Shown: piece by piece, positions 40,624 through 52,120 of the stretch
Layout: every line of letters begins with the position of its first letter
Position numbering within the stretch: position 1 is the stretch's first letter
NCBI RefSeq assembly: GCF_014356525.2
Contig: NC_052508.1
Coordinates: 38,970,613-39,034,612 of the forward strand
Length of the DNA stretch: 64,000 nt
Direction of reading: 5' to 3'
Source: Nilaparvata lugens
Taxonomy: Eukaryota > Arthropoda > Insecta > Hemiptera > Delphacidae
The notes under the pieces: model-generated
Told to the model about the DNA's origin: nothing
The model's input: the letters and a program-made list of their open reading frames with translations, nothing else
Database searches by the model: none
Position numbers and translations under genes: made by a program

Positions 40624-41585
40624 TGGAATCAGAGACAAGAAATATAGTCTGCCACCAACTTAGCCAGAATATATCAACCACGAACTATATCAGGACAACA
40701 TACTTAATGAGTATGTTGTCTATAAAAGGTTAGACACTCATGCTTATCCTTTATCTATGGTGGAATGCATAGAGGCAGTGGTTTTCAAGAGAGGGGACCC
40801 GAAATCCCTGGGTAACTGTGTATAAGAGTGTTATTCGTGGAAATGTAAGGAACCGAGTGCTTGTTACTGTCCGTAGGGACGTGAGAGTAACTGCTGGTGT
40901 GAATACATTTTTGTGTGAGCTTCTGCCCGGCTCGAGTTGATGTTGGAGTGCAGCCTGATGTTCGTCGAAACTTTGTGTGTGATGATGGATGTGGACCATG
41001 CATGGGGGTGAGTGGAGTCCTGAGGACCTGGCTGTTGCTGTTTCAAGAATGAAGTGTGGGACTGCCCCAGATCTGGATGAAGTCTCACCTGACTTGGTAT
41101 GGCATACTCGGGGGTGAGTGAAAGATGTGTAAGCTATCTGTATCTGTTCAATCAATGCCTGAGCCAGGGAGTGTATCTGGCAGCTTGGAGGCTTGGTGAA
41201 GTGGTCCTCACCTTGCTGAGTGTTTGGAGTAAGGTGATGGAGTGCCTCATCGACATGAGTCTGAGTAGAGCAATCAAGGCCGCTGATGGAGGCATGAGCG
41301 GGAGACAGTATGGCTTTGTTGGTGGCAGAGGTACTGTTGATGCAGTCAGGCAGGTGATTGAGTAATTTGGTGAGTGTGATTGTAGATTTGTGTTGGCTGC
41401 ATCACTTGTCATCCGTGGTGAGGAGGGGGGGATTTGATTATGCTTGGTGGCCTGCTATTATGTGGCAGCTGATAAGATTCCAATGTCCTCTGGATGTTGT
41501 TAGGTTGGTTCGAGCGTGCCTCACCGGCAGAGTGGTACAAATGGGTTGTGGATCAGCATATGTGCAACCTATATGCCTATGCCTA
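40114..41585 (+). mobile_element. LINE D: R1-like non-LTR retrotransposon fragment, degenerate
   Basis: Sense strand. It opens with the end of the endonuclease (TVNGRSNVDVSF, CIDHRLIHVS) and a basic linker with PWWGRQLADLQKAVKYARRQF, then RT pieces in shifting frames: KCGTAPDLDEVSPDL (usually K-A-P-G-x-D), LLSVWSKVMECLID, GRQYGFVGGRGTVDAV, FDYAWWPAIMWQL and LTGRVVQMGCGSA. The wording of these motifs is closest to R1/TRAS-type elements. It lacks the catalytic ADD box and everything after it, and ends where a Helitron-like fragment begins. Confidence 0.7.
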
Positions 41586-41700
41586 TATGCAAAATGTCAA
41601 GTTAATCAGTCCAGTAGTTAAGACGTGATTATGTGTCAAACATAATTTTCCTACTCCGTACGTGTATAAGCCAGTTCTTTCCTTTATTATATAGTATAGA
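41586..41700 (-). mobile_element. Helitron-like 5' end fragment
   Basis: The minus strand begins A|TCTATACTATATAATAAAGG at 41700 and continues AAAGAACTGGCTTATACACG. The same sequence occurs on the + strand from 42823. It seems truncated at about 41586, where LINE D sequence starts. Confidence 0.6.
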
Positions 41701-42822
41701 TTATTATGTTGCTTTGATCTGTGATCAGTATAAAAATGTACTAAAGGTGCGACTACACAAGCTGAGCCGAACTTCGAACCGCGCAGCAAACTGTGCATTC
41801 CGCCGAACATCACGCTTTTCAGCGAACATGAGCATATGTTTCATGAAGTTAAAAATCAGCTTTTTAACACATTCGCCGTACCGTACTCTGAACTGTTCAC
41901 CATGCCGCTCGCCTCTGTTTAACTGTTTACCGTACCATACTCCGATCACTGAACTTTTCAGCCAATCAGAGTCCTCTATTACAATTCGCCGTGCAGTTCG
42001 CTCTACAATTAATCAACAATTTCATCAACTAATCATAAACTTACTGAAATAAATACTTCAATTTCCATGTATTTAATTGATAGAATTATATAAATCTACA
42101 GTGTAGGTCATATCTAAATTCACAAATAGTTCGATTGTTGTTGGCAAGAAACATGTTATTCAACATGTTATTTATTTATATCCTACTTCGGAATGCACGC
42201 TTGCCAAAATACCCCTCATTTCAATATTAAAATTTTCGACTGACTGTATAGTGAGTCAATCATTCTTTCAGGACTCGAATAATTTTGGGGCTGTAAATTG
42301 AATAAAAATGGAAGAGAATAATTTATTTATGTAAGAATATCAGCACCTTTATGCAAAGCCATATTAACTGCATGTATATTCATATTGCCGATACAGCATT
42401 GATAAAACTGTATACGTTTATTTAGCACTTTGTCTCAAAAAACTGTTCTAGCTAAAAAATTAATAATCCATGCCACATGTAGGCCTATACATTGCATCAG
42501 AAAAACGAAGTTTCAAAACTATGTTTTTTCTAAACAGATGTTTTTGAGATTATTTCTTTGATGCAGCAGTTTCACATTCACCATATTATCATACAGAGTT
42601 TGTGAAAATAAAAATATAATTATCAAAACAATACTATTCTTGAACCGCCATTTTTGAACAGCCATTTTGAATCCAACTTAATTTTTTTAAATTGGAAGGT
42701 GGTCATATGATACCGTACATGATTTCGATACAGGATTTCAAGAGAAAATATGGTGAAAACCGAACATCAATATCTCAAACCTACCAAAGTTATTATAATT
42801 GAAAGATACTGATAATCCATCT
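41701..42822. other. Spacer between two Helitron-like ends
   Basis: No gene recognised. 42645-42790 resembles 60620-60760 (shared GGAAGGTG(A/G)TCAT, ATGATTTC, ATTTCAAGA and ATCTCAAAC blocks), so it contains part of an otherwise unnamed repeat family. Confidence 0.45.
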
Positions 42823-43163
42823 TCTATATTGTAATGAAGGAAAGAACTGGCTTATACACGTGTAAAGGATAGGAAAATTATATTTGACGCATCATCACGT
42901 CTGAACTACTGGACTGATTTACTTGAAATGTTGCATATAAATTCTTAATCATCCGAGGATTCTTATAGGCCTATTTTCGATTCTTCTAGATTTCATTAAG
43001 TCAAGTTTCAGTTTGTTGAGTTTTAGAATAGACATTAAAATCAGTGGTTTTTTGACATTTTTTTAGTATTTTTCATTCAATATGAATAATTACCACAATA
43101 TCAACTTCTCAACTACACAAAAAGTTTAGAATAGACCCTTGCGAAGTGCGGGTTACCTGCTAG
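42823..43163 (+). mobile_element. Short Helitron-like element
   Basis: Starts TCTATATTGTAATGAAGG and ends with a hairpin-like CCCTTGC-GAA-GTGCGGG, then TTACCTGCTAG followed by T. This is 341 bp with Helitron-type ends and no coding capacity. The 5' flank is T rather than the expected A, one point against a precise call. Confidence 0.6.
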
Positions 43164-43557
43164 TCTCCAATATTTAAAATAACAAATGCAGTTAACCTTT
43201 TCGAAAAAAAAATTCATCAAAAATGTATTTATTTATGGAGACAACAGGTATAGAACCCATTTTGCCTCCTTCACACTATACAATAATTTCTAACATAATA
43301 CAATTTTCACTAAAAAGAAGATAGAAAATATGAGAAAATAATAAATTATAAAAATAGCTAGTTATGAAATTATGAGAATGAAATAAGATGAAAAATAGAA
43401 TAATTATACAGTCGTATGTGTCTGTGTAATGTACTACCACTAGCCGTTATGAGGATAGTGAAATGGAAAGAAATGCAAGCGCAAATAACGAAATGATGGA
43501 TCACATAATACAAGACTAAATCATATGAAATCCTTGAATTTGGAAAGGGTAATACCA
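43164..43557. other. Sequence without recognised gene
   Basis: AT-rich; only short open frames without motifs. Confidence 0.4.
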
Positions 43558-44600
43558 TTGGTACACTCTGACGCCACTTTTTTTGCGCTAGCCATCTTGG
43601 ATTGACCATAATTCAAATTATGTCATTCTAATTTATGCATTTTCTCATCATTATTTACGAATGATTAAGTTATTATCAATGGCTACAGTTGAAAATGAGT
43701 ATTCGGACGAAACTGATAATACCAATGTTATTATTTATATACTTATAAAACTGGAATACCACTTACTTCTCACTGATAACAATTTGTGTAGGCTACCATA
43801 TGGATTGCAGTGATTGGAATATAGCTTTCTTATAGGCCCTAGGTGCTCACTAAGAAATAATATTCTCAGGATATTTTTACTTCACGTTACAATAGTTCTA
43901 AATTATTCAAAATAGACCATAAGCATTGATGAATTGATACAGTAATGTTGACAAAAGCCATATGATTTTTTTCAAACTAGTTGAATGCTTTGTAATGCTA
44001 ATACCATCTCTACTTGAAGTATGATGTAGGATAAAAGAAAAAGGGAGACTCACCAAAACATAAAATATGTTTCCAACTCTGACGAAAATCTTTGAGTGTT
44101 ATTAATGCTAGGATTTACCAAGTCGGTCAAATAAAATCTGATAATGTTCAAAACATGCACTGGCTGACACTGGACTGGAGTAAATCACCCATATAGGTGA
44201 TTTTGTTTTGTCGATGGGATTACAAACCTGTGTTTATGTCCTCAATGGATTCGAACCTGGGCCTTTGAATCATAAAGCCAGCATCTAGTCCAGTCGACTA
44301 CAGCCACTCCATATCATGTTTAAGATTCAACATACTTCTGTGCAACTGGGCATATGTGTTATTCAATCAGGAACATATGTGTAGTTTGTACTGTAATCTT
44401 GACTCACCTTACATACTCCAAAATAATTGAAAATGCTTCGATTCTGCATGGTACAGTATAGCCTACATTTAAAACATTGTAATATAAAATTAAAAAAACA
44501 CCACAATTATTGCAGATTTACAATAAAAAGTATTTGACTACTATGAATTGATTCATTGAAGATGTCATTCTCATCAGAAATTGTCAAATTTGATTTAAAA
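43558..44600. repeat. About 1-kb dispersed repeat R, copy 1 (uninterrupted)
   Basis: From TGGTACACTCTGACGCCACTT to TCAGAAATTGTCAAATTT. A second copy is split: 48750-49527 and 52485-52735, with gypsy element B between. Copy 1 thus acts as the empty site for that insertion. It contains a tRNA-like SINE on the minus strand. Confidence 0.8.
44160..44311 (-). repeat. tRNA-derived SINE (copy in repeat R1)
   Basis: The minus strand has a box-A-like TGGCTGTAGTCGACTGG (44306-44290) and a perfect box B GGTTCGAATCC (44257-44247) at tRNA-like spacing, then a body with the hairpin AATCACCTATATGGGTGATT. The anticodon-like loop ATGATTC is preceded by CTTT and followed by AAAG. It lacks a full acceptor stem and has a long non-tRNA body, so it is a SINE head rather than a tRNA gene. 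The pol III boxes suggest transcription in the minus direction. Confidence 0.7.
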
Positions 44601-44950
44601 GCTTTACTAAAAAAAGGTTTTACAGAATAAATGAGTGAATCAGCTCCCCTATAAAAAATGAGAGGCTATTCAAAATTCATTACAAATTAATAATTCATTA
44701 TAATCAAACAAGGCTTGGCCGAGCTATAATGTTGATACATTTGAATTATATACTTCTATAGCTTGGCCTTGGTTTATGCATACTTATTGCAAAGACAGAC
44801 AGACAAATGCCAAATAATGCTCCACTTGAAACAAATCTGTTACTTCTCAGTCAATTACTGTTTATTCATCTTATATGTTTATTATTTGTTCTATGTAATA
44901 TTATAATATTAGTATGTATATTAATAGTAATATATTAATATTAGTTATCT

Positions 44951-46354
44951 TTGAAAACTAATAAATACCCCACGAAATGGAAAACTGCCTGTATAACACC
45001 AGTTTTCAAATCAGGTCAACCAAATATAATTTCCAATTTTCGACCTATTTCTACTTTGGACTCTCCTGATAAGGTCCTTGAATCTGCTCTATACAGAATA
45101 GTTTTTGATCATGTGAAGCATGTAATAACCCCTTTTCAACATGGCTTCATGCCCAGTAGATCAACTGTGAGTAATTTGCTGACTTTCACACAGTTTGTTT
45201 CCTCTCACCTTGACATGCAAGGTCGTGTAGATGTAATATATTTAGATTTCAAGAAAGCATTTGATTCAGTTAATTCTAATGTATTATTAGATAAATTAAT
45301 TACGTACGAGTTTTCACCTGACTTAATTGAATTATTTCGTAGCTATTTGGTTGATAGAGTTTCTCAAGTGAAGTACAATAATCACACATCTGAAAGCTAT
45401 GATAACCCCACCGGAGTCCCACAAGGATCTAATCTTGGACCTCTTTTGTTTCTTCTTTTAATTAATGATCTCCCTGATTGCATTAAAGAATCTGAAATCC
45501 TGATATTTGCAGATGATGTAAAACTTTACAGGTCAATAAAAAGCATTGATGATTGTGTCAGATTGTAGGACGATCTTGATCGAGTTAACCTTTGGTGTTG
45601 TCAGAACAGACTCAAGTTGAATGTATCTAAAACTAAATTCATGGTGTATACAAGTCAGATAAATTTTCAGCACCATTTATATACATTGGGAGGTGACAAT
45701 CTTGAGTGTGTTAATAACATCCGAGATCTTGGAGTTATCATGGACCCAAGGCTTGATTTCAAGAACCACATTAACTATACCCTAGGTAGTGCTAATGAAT
45801 TACTGGGTTTTATATTTCGCAATACCAAACCATTCACTAATTGTGATGTTAGTTTAAGAATATTCAATGCACTAGTTCGCAGTAAACTTGAATATGCTGC
45901 AGTAGTTTGGGGGCCTTATAATGTGACAGACATTCATGAAATTGAAAAAATTCAAAATAGAATTCTGAGACATTTATACATAAAAAAATTTAATTGCTTT
46001 TGTCCCTTTAATTTTCCAACTAGTGAGTTAAGATTGATATTTAAAGTGCACTCTCTAGAATTACGCAGATCTGTAAATGCTCTATTGCTATTATTCAACA
46101 TTTTAAATCATAAAGTTCATATTCCATCATTCATAAATTTATTGAATTTCAATGTACCTTATGCTAGGCCTAGAAAAAATATATTGTTCAACATCCCTTT
46201 TGTGAGAACTACTCATCACTATAATTCATTTCTTATTAAAAGTCTAAGATTATATAATACTTTGAATGAACATATAGATCCGTTTTCGAACTCATTTAAT
46301 GTCTTTAAGAAAAATTGTGAAATGAATTTATCTTGTAGCTCGTTTGAGTCATGA
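44951..46354 (+). pseudogene. LINE E reverse transcriptase and carboxy end
   Basis: SNFRPISTLDSPDKVLE, QHGFMPSRSTVSN, YLDFKKAFDSVN, GVPQGSNLGPLLFLLLIND, LIFADDVKLYR (catalytic FADD present), LNVSKTKFMVY, IRDLGVIMDPRLDF, SKLEYAAVVWGP and the expected carboxy end. One in-frame TAG at 45566-45568 divides it; both parts share a frame. Jockey-group like. Only one clear defect, so a young copy. Confidence 0.85.
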
Positions 46355-46606
46355 AATGTTATGAGCTCTGACTGAAACTCTTTTTGTTTTCTTTATCTTT
46401 ATTATTAATTTTTATTATTATTTCAATTTTTGATTTACTTTTTATCTTATTCTCTTCTTTATTTTTTTCCATAATATTTTTCATCTTTTAAGTTTTTATT
46501 ATTATGTAGTATGGTTATCTATTAATTGTGTAAAAAAGGCTCTTCATGGTATTGTCTGTGAGCCTTTATATGTATATGTATATCAATAAATAAATAAATA
46601 AATAAT
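44951..46606 (+). mobile_element. LINE E: 5'-truncated non-LTR retrotransposon, sense strand
   Basis: Starts in the middle of RT (WKTACITPVFKSG) and runs to a 3' tail of about five AATA/AAAT units (46585-46606), the usual end of many LINEs. The 5' truncation is typical of incomplete target-primed reverse transcription. The coding part has just one defect (below). Confidence 0.8.
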
Positions 46607-47611
46607 ATGTCATAACTACTGTTTGAAGCTCTCTGTAATAGAATGAATTCATGCACAATGAATAACATGATTCTATGAATAGATTATTGGTTAAATGATT
46701 GATAAACAGAAAATGAAAATTTAGTATAAATAATATGACTATGAATGGTATAGTATCACTACTGTGACACTGAACTTTATATTTGTTAATGGGAATGTAC
46801 CTATATCAACTCAAGCTCACGGCTTTGGCCATGCCTAAGAATTTTTTATTGTGTTACTTTTGAATTACTTGGATGGAACTTGTATTTAATTTGTATTGTA
46901 TGCTTGAACTGGACAGTATAATTATTTATCCATCGATCTAAGTGTAAATGAAAGGCATTCATCTAGGCCCATCTATCCATCTATCTACAGGTTAACCATA
47001 ACAAGAGTGAACAAATTAGTAAATTTATGAATTATTATATGTAAAAAGTCACTCCTGGACTCTTCTTTGAACTTCTGTTTGTACATCCAAATGCACAAAA
47101 GGTTACCATTTTCATCAAAACTTTCATTTTTTAAATTAAAAATCAATTAAATGAACACATTAGCATAGATTTCAATGCTATGATTGCAGTGCAAGTGCAA
47201 TGTTTTGGTCAAACCAAGATGGCCGAAAATATGCACAAGCCCATTGATATATATATATTGTTAGATGACTAAGCTATACCTTCAAGCGTTTGGAAGCATG
47301 ATGCTTCCTTCATTTCTCCTCGCCATTGAATATCGGGCAAGAAGTCAGGCGCCCAGACAGACTTATATGGGAAAACATCGACTTTCATTGCATTATATCT
47401 TTCGACATACTTGATGGATTTCAATATAATTTTTTTTTCAACTTTTCGTCATTTCCATTACCATATGATACAATGATTTGTTCATTGAACATTATTTTTA
47501 ACTCGACCAAACATCTAATTTAGTGGACCTACCTCACTACATATTTTGATCCATTCTATTAGCAAATGAATCTCATTAAAATATTTTCCTATTACCATGT
47601 ATTTAGGATAT
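46607..47611. other. Sequence without recognised gene
   Basis: AT-rich flank; short frames only. Confidence 0.4.
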
Positions 47612-48021
47612 GGAAAATAAAACATTTATTATAGATTGCTAATATTACCGTATATTTTATTAGATGGCAAATAATAATAAATTAACTGTTATCACAATAT
47701 TTTGTGAAACTGTTTCCATTCATTTTGCAACCTAAGTATAGGTACCTAACTATACTCTATACTCCTCTATTTAAGATAAGATAATAAATATATACATATT
47801 ACCGGTATAAGAACGGGAAAAATAAAACAAAAATTATAGATTGCTAATATTACCATATATTTTATTAGATGGCAAATAATAATAAATTGACTGTTATCAC
47901 AATACTTCGTGAAACTGTTTCTCATTCGTTTTGCAACTCAAGTATAGGTACCTAACTATACTCTATACTCCTATATTTGATATAAGATAATAAATAACTA
48001 CATATTATAAGAATGGGGAAA
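47612..48021. repeat. 205-bp tandem repeat, two copies
   Basis: Units starting near TGGAAAATAAAAC and ATTATAGATTGCTAATATTACC are repeated at an offset of 205 bp with scattered differences. They contain AAGTATAGGTACCTAACTAT. A following half unit begins at about 48014. Confidence 0.75.
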
Positions 48022-48203
48022 ATAAAACAATAGCAATGGTGAAGAATTTATAGACAATTTTAGCAAATAATATTTTTTATAATACTAATTCAGCATACAA
48101 TATTTTCATAGTTCACAAAATATTACAATATAAGACAAATTAATGGAATGGAATATGGATACCTATTAATATTGGATCTATGGAAATAAAATATTTATTA
48201 TAA

Positions 48204-48350
48204 TATTACCGAAACTCATATTTTATTACTTGGCAAATAATGATAATGAATCAACCTAAGCACAATATTATAATATTACCGAAACTTATATTTTATTACT
48301 TGGCAAATAATGATAATGAATCAACCTTAGCACAATATTCCTCGAAACGA
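48204..48350. repeat. Short tandem repeat related to the 205-bp unit
   Basis: Two near-identical units with TATAATATTACCGAAACT, TTATTACTTGGCAAATAATG and GAATCAACCT. They share the ATATTACCG ... GGCAAATAAT core with the 205-bp repeat, so the whole region 47612-48350 is one family of tandem units. Confidence 0.7.
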
Positions 48351-48749
48351 TCATTTGGCACTAGGCTTAGCCTGCATGAAACATGACCGATGAAAATATA
48401 AAAATACTTATGTATGAAAAGAAATATTTTTATCTGGCGCATGCCGATTTGTACATCCATAAGCACTGCATGAAACTACCATACTTTGAATATTTTTTAT
48501 TGCTTCAATAAAAAAATATTATTATTTGAAAAAGGCTCTTTTTCTACACAGCGAATACAAATACCCGACTTCTTGCCCGAAATCTCTGGTTGCTACACTA
48601 GCGCAGTGGCATCAGTGCAGACTTCGCTCTTCTTAATCTTATTCTCTATATCAATGCCCAAGCCAGATTGCTCAGAGACAGCCAAACTTGTTTTGCCACA
48701 GAGAAGAGTTCCTCCTACTTTGTGGTTTTGCCTACTCAACGATTCCCCT

Positions 48750-49527
48750 TGGTACACTCTGATGCCACTTTTTTCTCACGCTAGCCATCTTGGATTGACC
48801 ATAATTCAAATTATTTCATTCGAATTTATGCATTTTCTCATCATTATTTACGAATGATTAAGTTATTATAAATGGCTCCAGTTGAAAATGAGTATTCGGA
48901 CAAAACTGATAATACCAATGTTATTATTTATATACTTATAAAACTGAAATACCACTGACTTCTCACTGATAACGATTTGTGGAAAACTACTGTAGGCTAC
49001 CATATGGATTGCAGTGATTGGAATATAGCTTCCTTATAAGCCCTAGGTGCTCACTAACTTTTTACTTCACGTTATGATAGTTCTAAAGGATTCAAAATAT
49101 ACCATAAGCATTGATGAATTAATACAGTAATGTTGACAAAAGCCATATATGACTTTTTGAAACTAGTTGAATGCTTTGTAATGCTAATATGATTTATGTT
49201 TGAATTATGTTGTAGGATAAAAGAAAAAGGGAGACTTACCAAAACATAAAATATGTTTCCAACTCTGACGAAAATATTTGAGTGTTATTAATGCTAGGAT
49301 TTACCAAGTTGGTCAAATTAATCTGATAATGTTCAAAACATGCACTGGCTGACACTGGACTGGGTTAAATCACCCATATAGGTGATTTTGTTTTGTTGAT
49401 GGGATTACAAACCCATGTTTATGTTCTCAATGGATTTGAACCCGGGCCTCTGAATCATAAAGCCAGCATCTAGTCCAATGGACTACAGCCACTCCATATC
49501 ATGTTTGAAATTCAACATACTTCTGTG
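48750..49527. repeat. Repeat R, copy 2, left part
   Basis: Matches 43558-44344 and breaks at CTTCTGTGC, exactly where copy 1 continues AACTGGGCATATG. The right part is at 52485-52735. Confidence 0.8.
49345..49496 (-). repeat. tRNA-derived SINE (copy in repeat R2)
   Basis: As at 44160-44311; box B here reads GGTTCAAATCC (minus strand of GGATTTGAACC at 49432-49442), one change from consensus, and box-A-like TGGCTGTAGTCCATTGG. Being in both copies of repeat R, it was part of R before duplication or dispersal. Confidence 0.65.
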
Positions 49528-50335
49528 CTGTAGCAGTATTCATTGTTCCAATTGTGAACGATTAGGATTGTGCAAATTATCATGAGAAGTCAGTCTGTAT
49601 AACAGTTTGTTTTGCTTTTCTGCATTGTGGTGTCGACTTTGTTAGTATGTGCATAGAAGTTATAGTACTAAGAAAAACAACAATTTTCCTGGAGCATCAG
49701 TCTGGTTCATGACCTTATAAGGCAAGGAATTTGTGTCCAATTGATTATCAATCATGCCTTATTAGGTTAGGCATTTGGAAAATAGCTGTCACTTGGTGGG
49801 AGAATGTATCTTAAGTTATAGTTGTTCCGTTCCTTTCTATTGGCGGAAATTTTTCTGGAAAATAGTAACTGCCAATCACAGTTAACGTTGGTTAGGTCTA
49901 TCTAGTATGGACGATCACACAGCTCCTAGACCAGGCAAGCATACCATGGGATTCATTTAGCGTCTGTCCATTGTTGCTAGCAGAACTGAATAATGTAGTG
50001 TGATCAGTATTTAGTGTTAATCTTTGCTTTTATGCCAGCTTTAGGCTTGATTAGTATTTGGCTGTGGAACCATCTGTTTCTATAGCATGTTCTAGTTTTT
50101 TCCGCCTCAGTAAATGCTTTAAGAAGAGAGGATATCAAATTTGTCACCTCACAATTGAGATTTTCCTCCTATAACCGCTACTAAAGGTATGTCATCGATT
50201 TATAATATAATTAAGGAAATTATTATCGATGAAAGCTTCCATCAAAGTATTTATTGTAATGTAATTGAAGTATAATAATTGAGAATAGTCCTTCTGATTT
50301 GAATGGAAGATGGTAATGGTAATTCAAACTGATAA

Positions 50336-51305
50336 ATGTTGGAAGAAAATTTCACTTGGAAATTAAAATTTTTTTTGGCTGAAAATTTAGCGGTTCCCAT
50401 TATCTTTGGATGTGATTTCATTTTTCATTCTCAATTGGTACTAAACCTTTTAAATAAATGTAATTTTTTTGGTTTCAAACCAAAGTTCAAATTTATGTTT
50501 GTAAACAACTGGAAATCTCTAGTATCTTCACTGACTGCTTCTGTTAGAATCCCGGACATGAATGGTGACTTGTCTATAGAGGAGGAGAAAGCTCGTTTGG
50601 ATGAAATTCTTTGACAACTCCAATGATGTTTTAACCAAGAGACTAGGCAAAACAAATCTCATGGAGTATAGGATCCGGTTAACATCAACAGAGCCGGTGC
50701 AAAGACCTCCTTATAAGTTGAATCCTATAAAGAGAGAGATTGTTGATAATAAGGTTAGGAAAATGCTTCAAGAAGGTGTAATAGAAAGAGCTATTTCCAA
50801 TTATTCTAGTCCTTGTTTTCTTGTTCCAAAAACAGGTAAAGATGAGACTGACAGTGATGCATGGCGTTTAGTGGTAGATTATCGGTTCTTGAATAAACAT
50901 ATTTCTCTAGATTCAGTTCCTTTGCCCAATATTGAAGGTTGCTTTAATTTTTTTAATGGTGCCAAATTTCTCTCTGTCTTAGACTTGAATCAAGCCTATT
51001 ATCAAATTCCTTTGCATAAAGATAGTCGAGCTCTGACCACATTTTGCACTCCTAGGACAACATATCAATTTACAAGAGTTCCTTTTGGTCTTGCTGTAGG
51101 GTCACAGGCGTTGTCTGTGGTTCTAGATCAGCTATTCGAAGAGGAGAAGTATACATTTATTTTTCATTACCTGGATGATATTGTCATTTATTCAAAAAAA
51201 TTCTGTGAGCATCTCTCTCTTATTAAGATAGTTCTTTCAAAATTGTGTGATGCTGGTTTTACTGTAAATCCAGAGAAGGCTAGTTTCGCCAAATTTCTTT
51301 TCTAG
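50336..51305 (+). pseudogene. Gypsy B protease end and reverse transcriptase
   Basis: Two overlapping frames. 50336-50614 has a GCDFIFHSQL segment after the protease. 50601-51305 has PPYKLNPIKREIVDNKVR, ISNYSSPCFLVPK, WRLVVDYRFLNKHI, SVLDLNQAYYQIPL, FTRVPFGLAVGS and the YLDDIVIYS catalytic box. It ends in SFAKFLF-stop, where a frameshift precedes LGYIVNEHG. Confidence 0.85.
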
Positions 51306-51316
51306 GATACATTGTC

Positions 51317-52120
51317 AATGAACATGGTGTATTGGTGGATCCGAATCAAACTAAGTGTATCTGCGAGTTTCCTGCGCCCAAAACTCAGAAAGGTGTCACT
51401 CATTTCATAGGAATGATAGCGTATTATCTCAAATTCATTTCGAAGTTTGCTGAAATGGCTCAACAAAATGTACAGATGTTGCCCCGAAATTGACAATTGG
51501 CGCGACAGAGGCAATTTGGTGAATAAATAGGCCTACCATTGGCAACCATGAGAGACAGTTAGGCAAAATTCTAGCCGAGGAGCTACCGCTGTTATCTCAG
51601 TTGTTATTGAAGATATAGACTCGATTTTTTTAGGTGGAAGAGAAGGAAAAAATAAAGCGCGGTACGCAGTAGCCTATTTTGATACAATTCAATTCAATTT
51701 TTAGAAATAGGCTAGCTGTTTCAAAACTAACCTTGAGTAACGGCGACTTTCATTATCATTTAAACTGCAATTGAATAAAAGCATTTTTTCATTACAATTT
51801 TAATTAACTTGACGTGAATTGCAATAATAAGATTTACCAACTGAGATCAATAAAGTTTGGAATTGTCGTTCCTTCAAAATAAGGTAAGTTTTGAAACAGC
51901 TACTTCTAATATTAAAATTTAATTAAGTTGTATCAAAATAGGATAGTTGACTTCATTTTCTCCTCCTCTTTCATTAAAAAAATGAACATGGTGTATTGGT
52001 GGATCCGAATCAAACTAAGTGTATCTGCGAGTTTCCTGCGCCCAAAACTCAGAAAGGTGTCACTCGTTTCATAGGAATGATAGCGTATTATCTCAAATTC
52101 ATTCCGAAGTTTGCTGAAAT
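51317..52120. repeat. 140-bp direct repeats in gypsy B
   Basis: 51317-51456 and 51981-52120 encode the same RT-RNase H connection (VNEHGVLVDPNQTK). The second copy continues in frame as AEIAAPLSALRKKDSKFEW, so the second is the one in native context. Confidence 0.85.
51457..51980. mobile_element. 524-bp insertion flanked by 140-bp direct repeats
   Basis: The gypsy B sequence 51317-51456 is repeated at 51981-52120 with only two or three differences, and this insertion sits between the copies. Bases 51457-51752 match the reverse complement of 54432-54728. The piece also has an internal imperfect inverted pair (CTATTTTGATACAATTCAA near 51676 and TTGTATCAAAATAGG near 51929). No ORF. A dispersed repeat with very long target duplication is the simplest account. 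Confidence 0.7.

Noticed and set aside
40751..41412. Minus-strand frames over LINE D
   Set aside because: Shadows of the broken + strand reverse transcriptase; no motifs on the minus strand.
44245..44310. A functional tRNA gene
   Set aside because: Boxes A and B are present but the acceptor stem cannot be closed and a long non-tRNA body follows; two copies lie in a dispersed repeat. Called a SINE.
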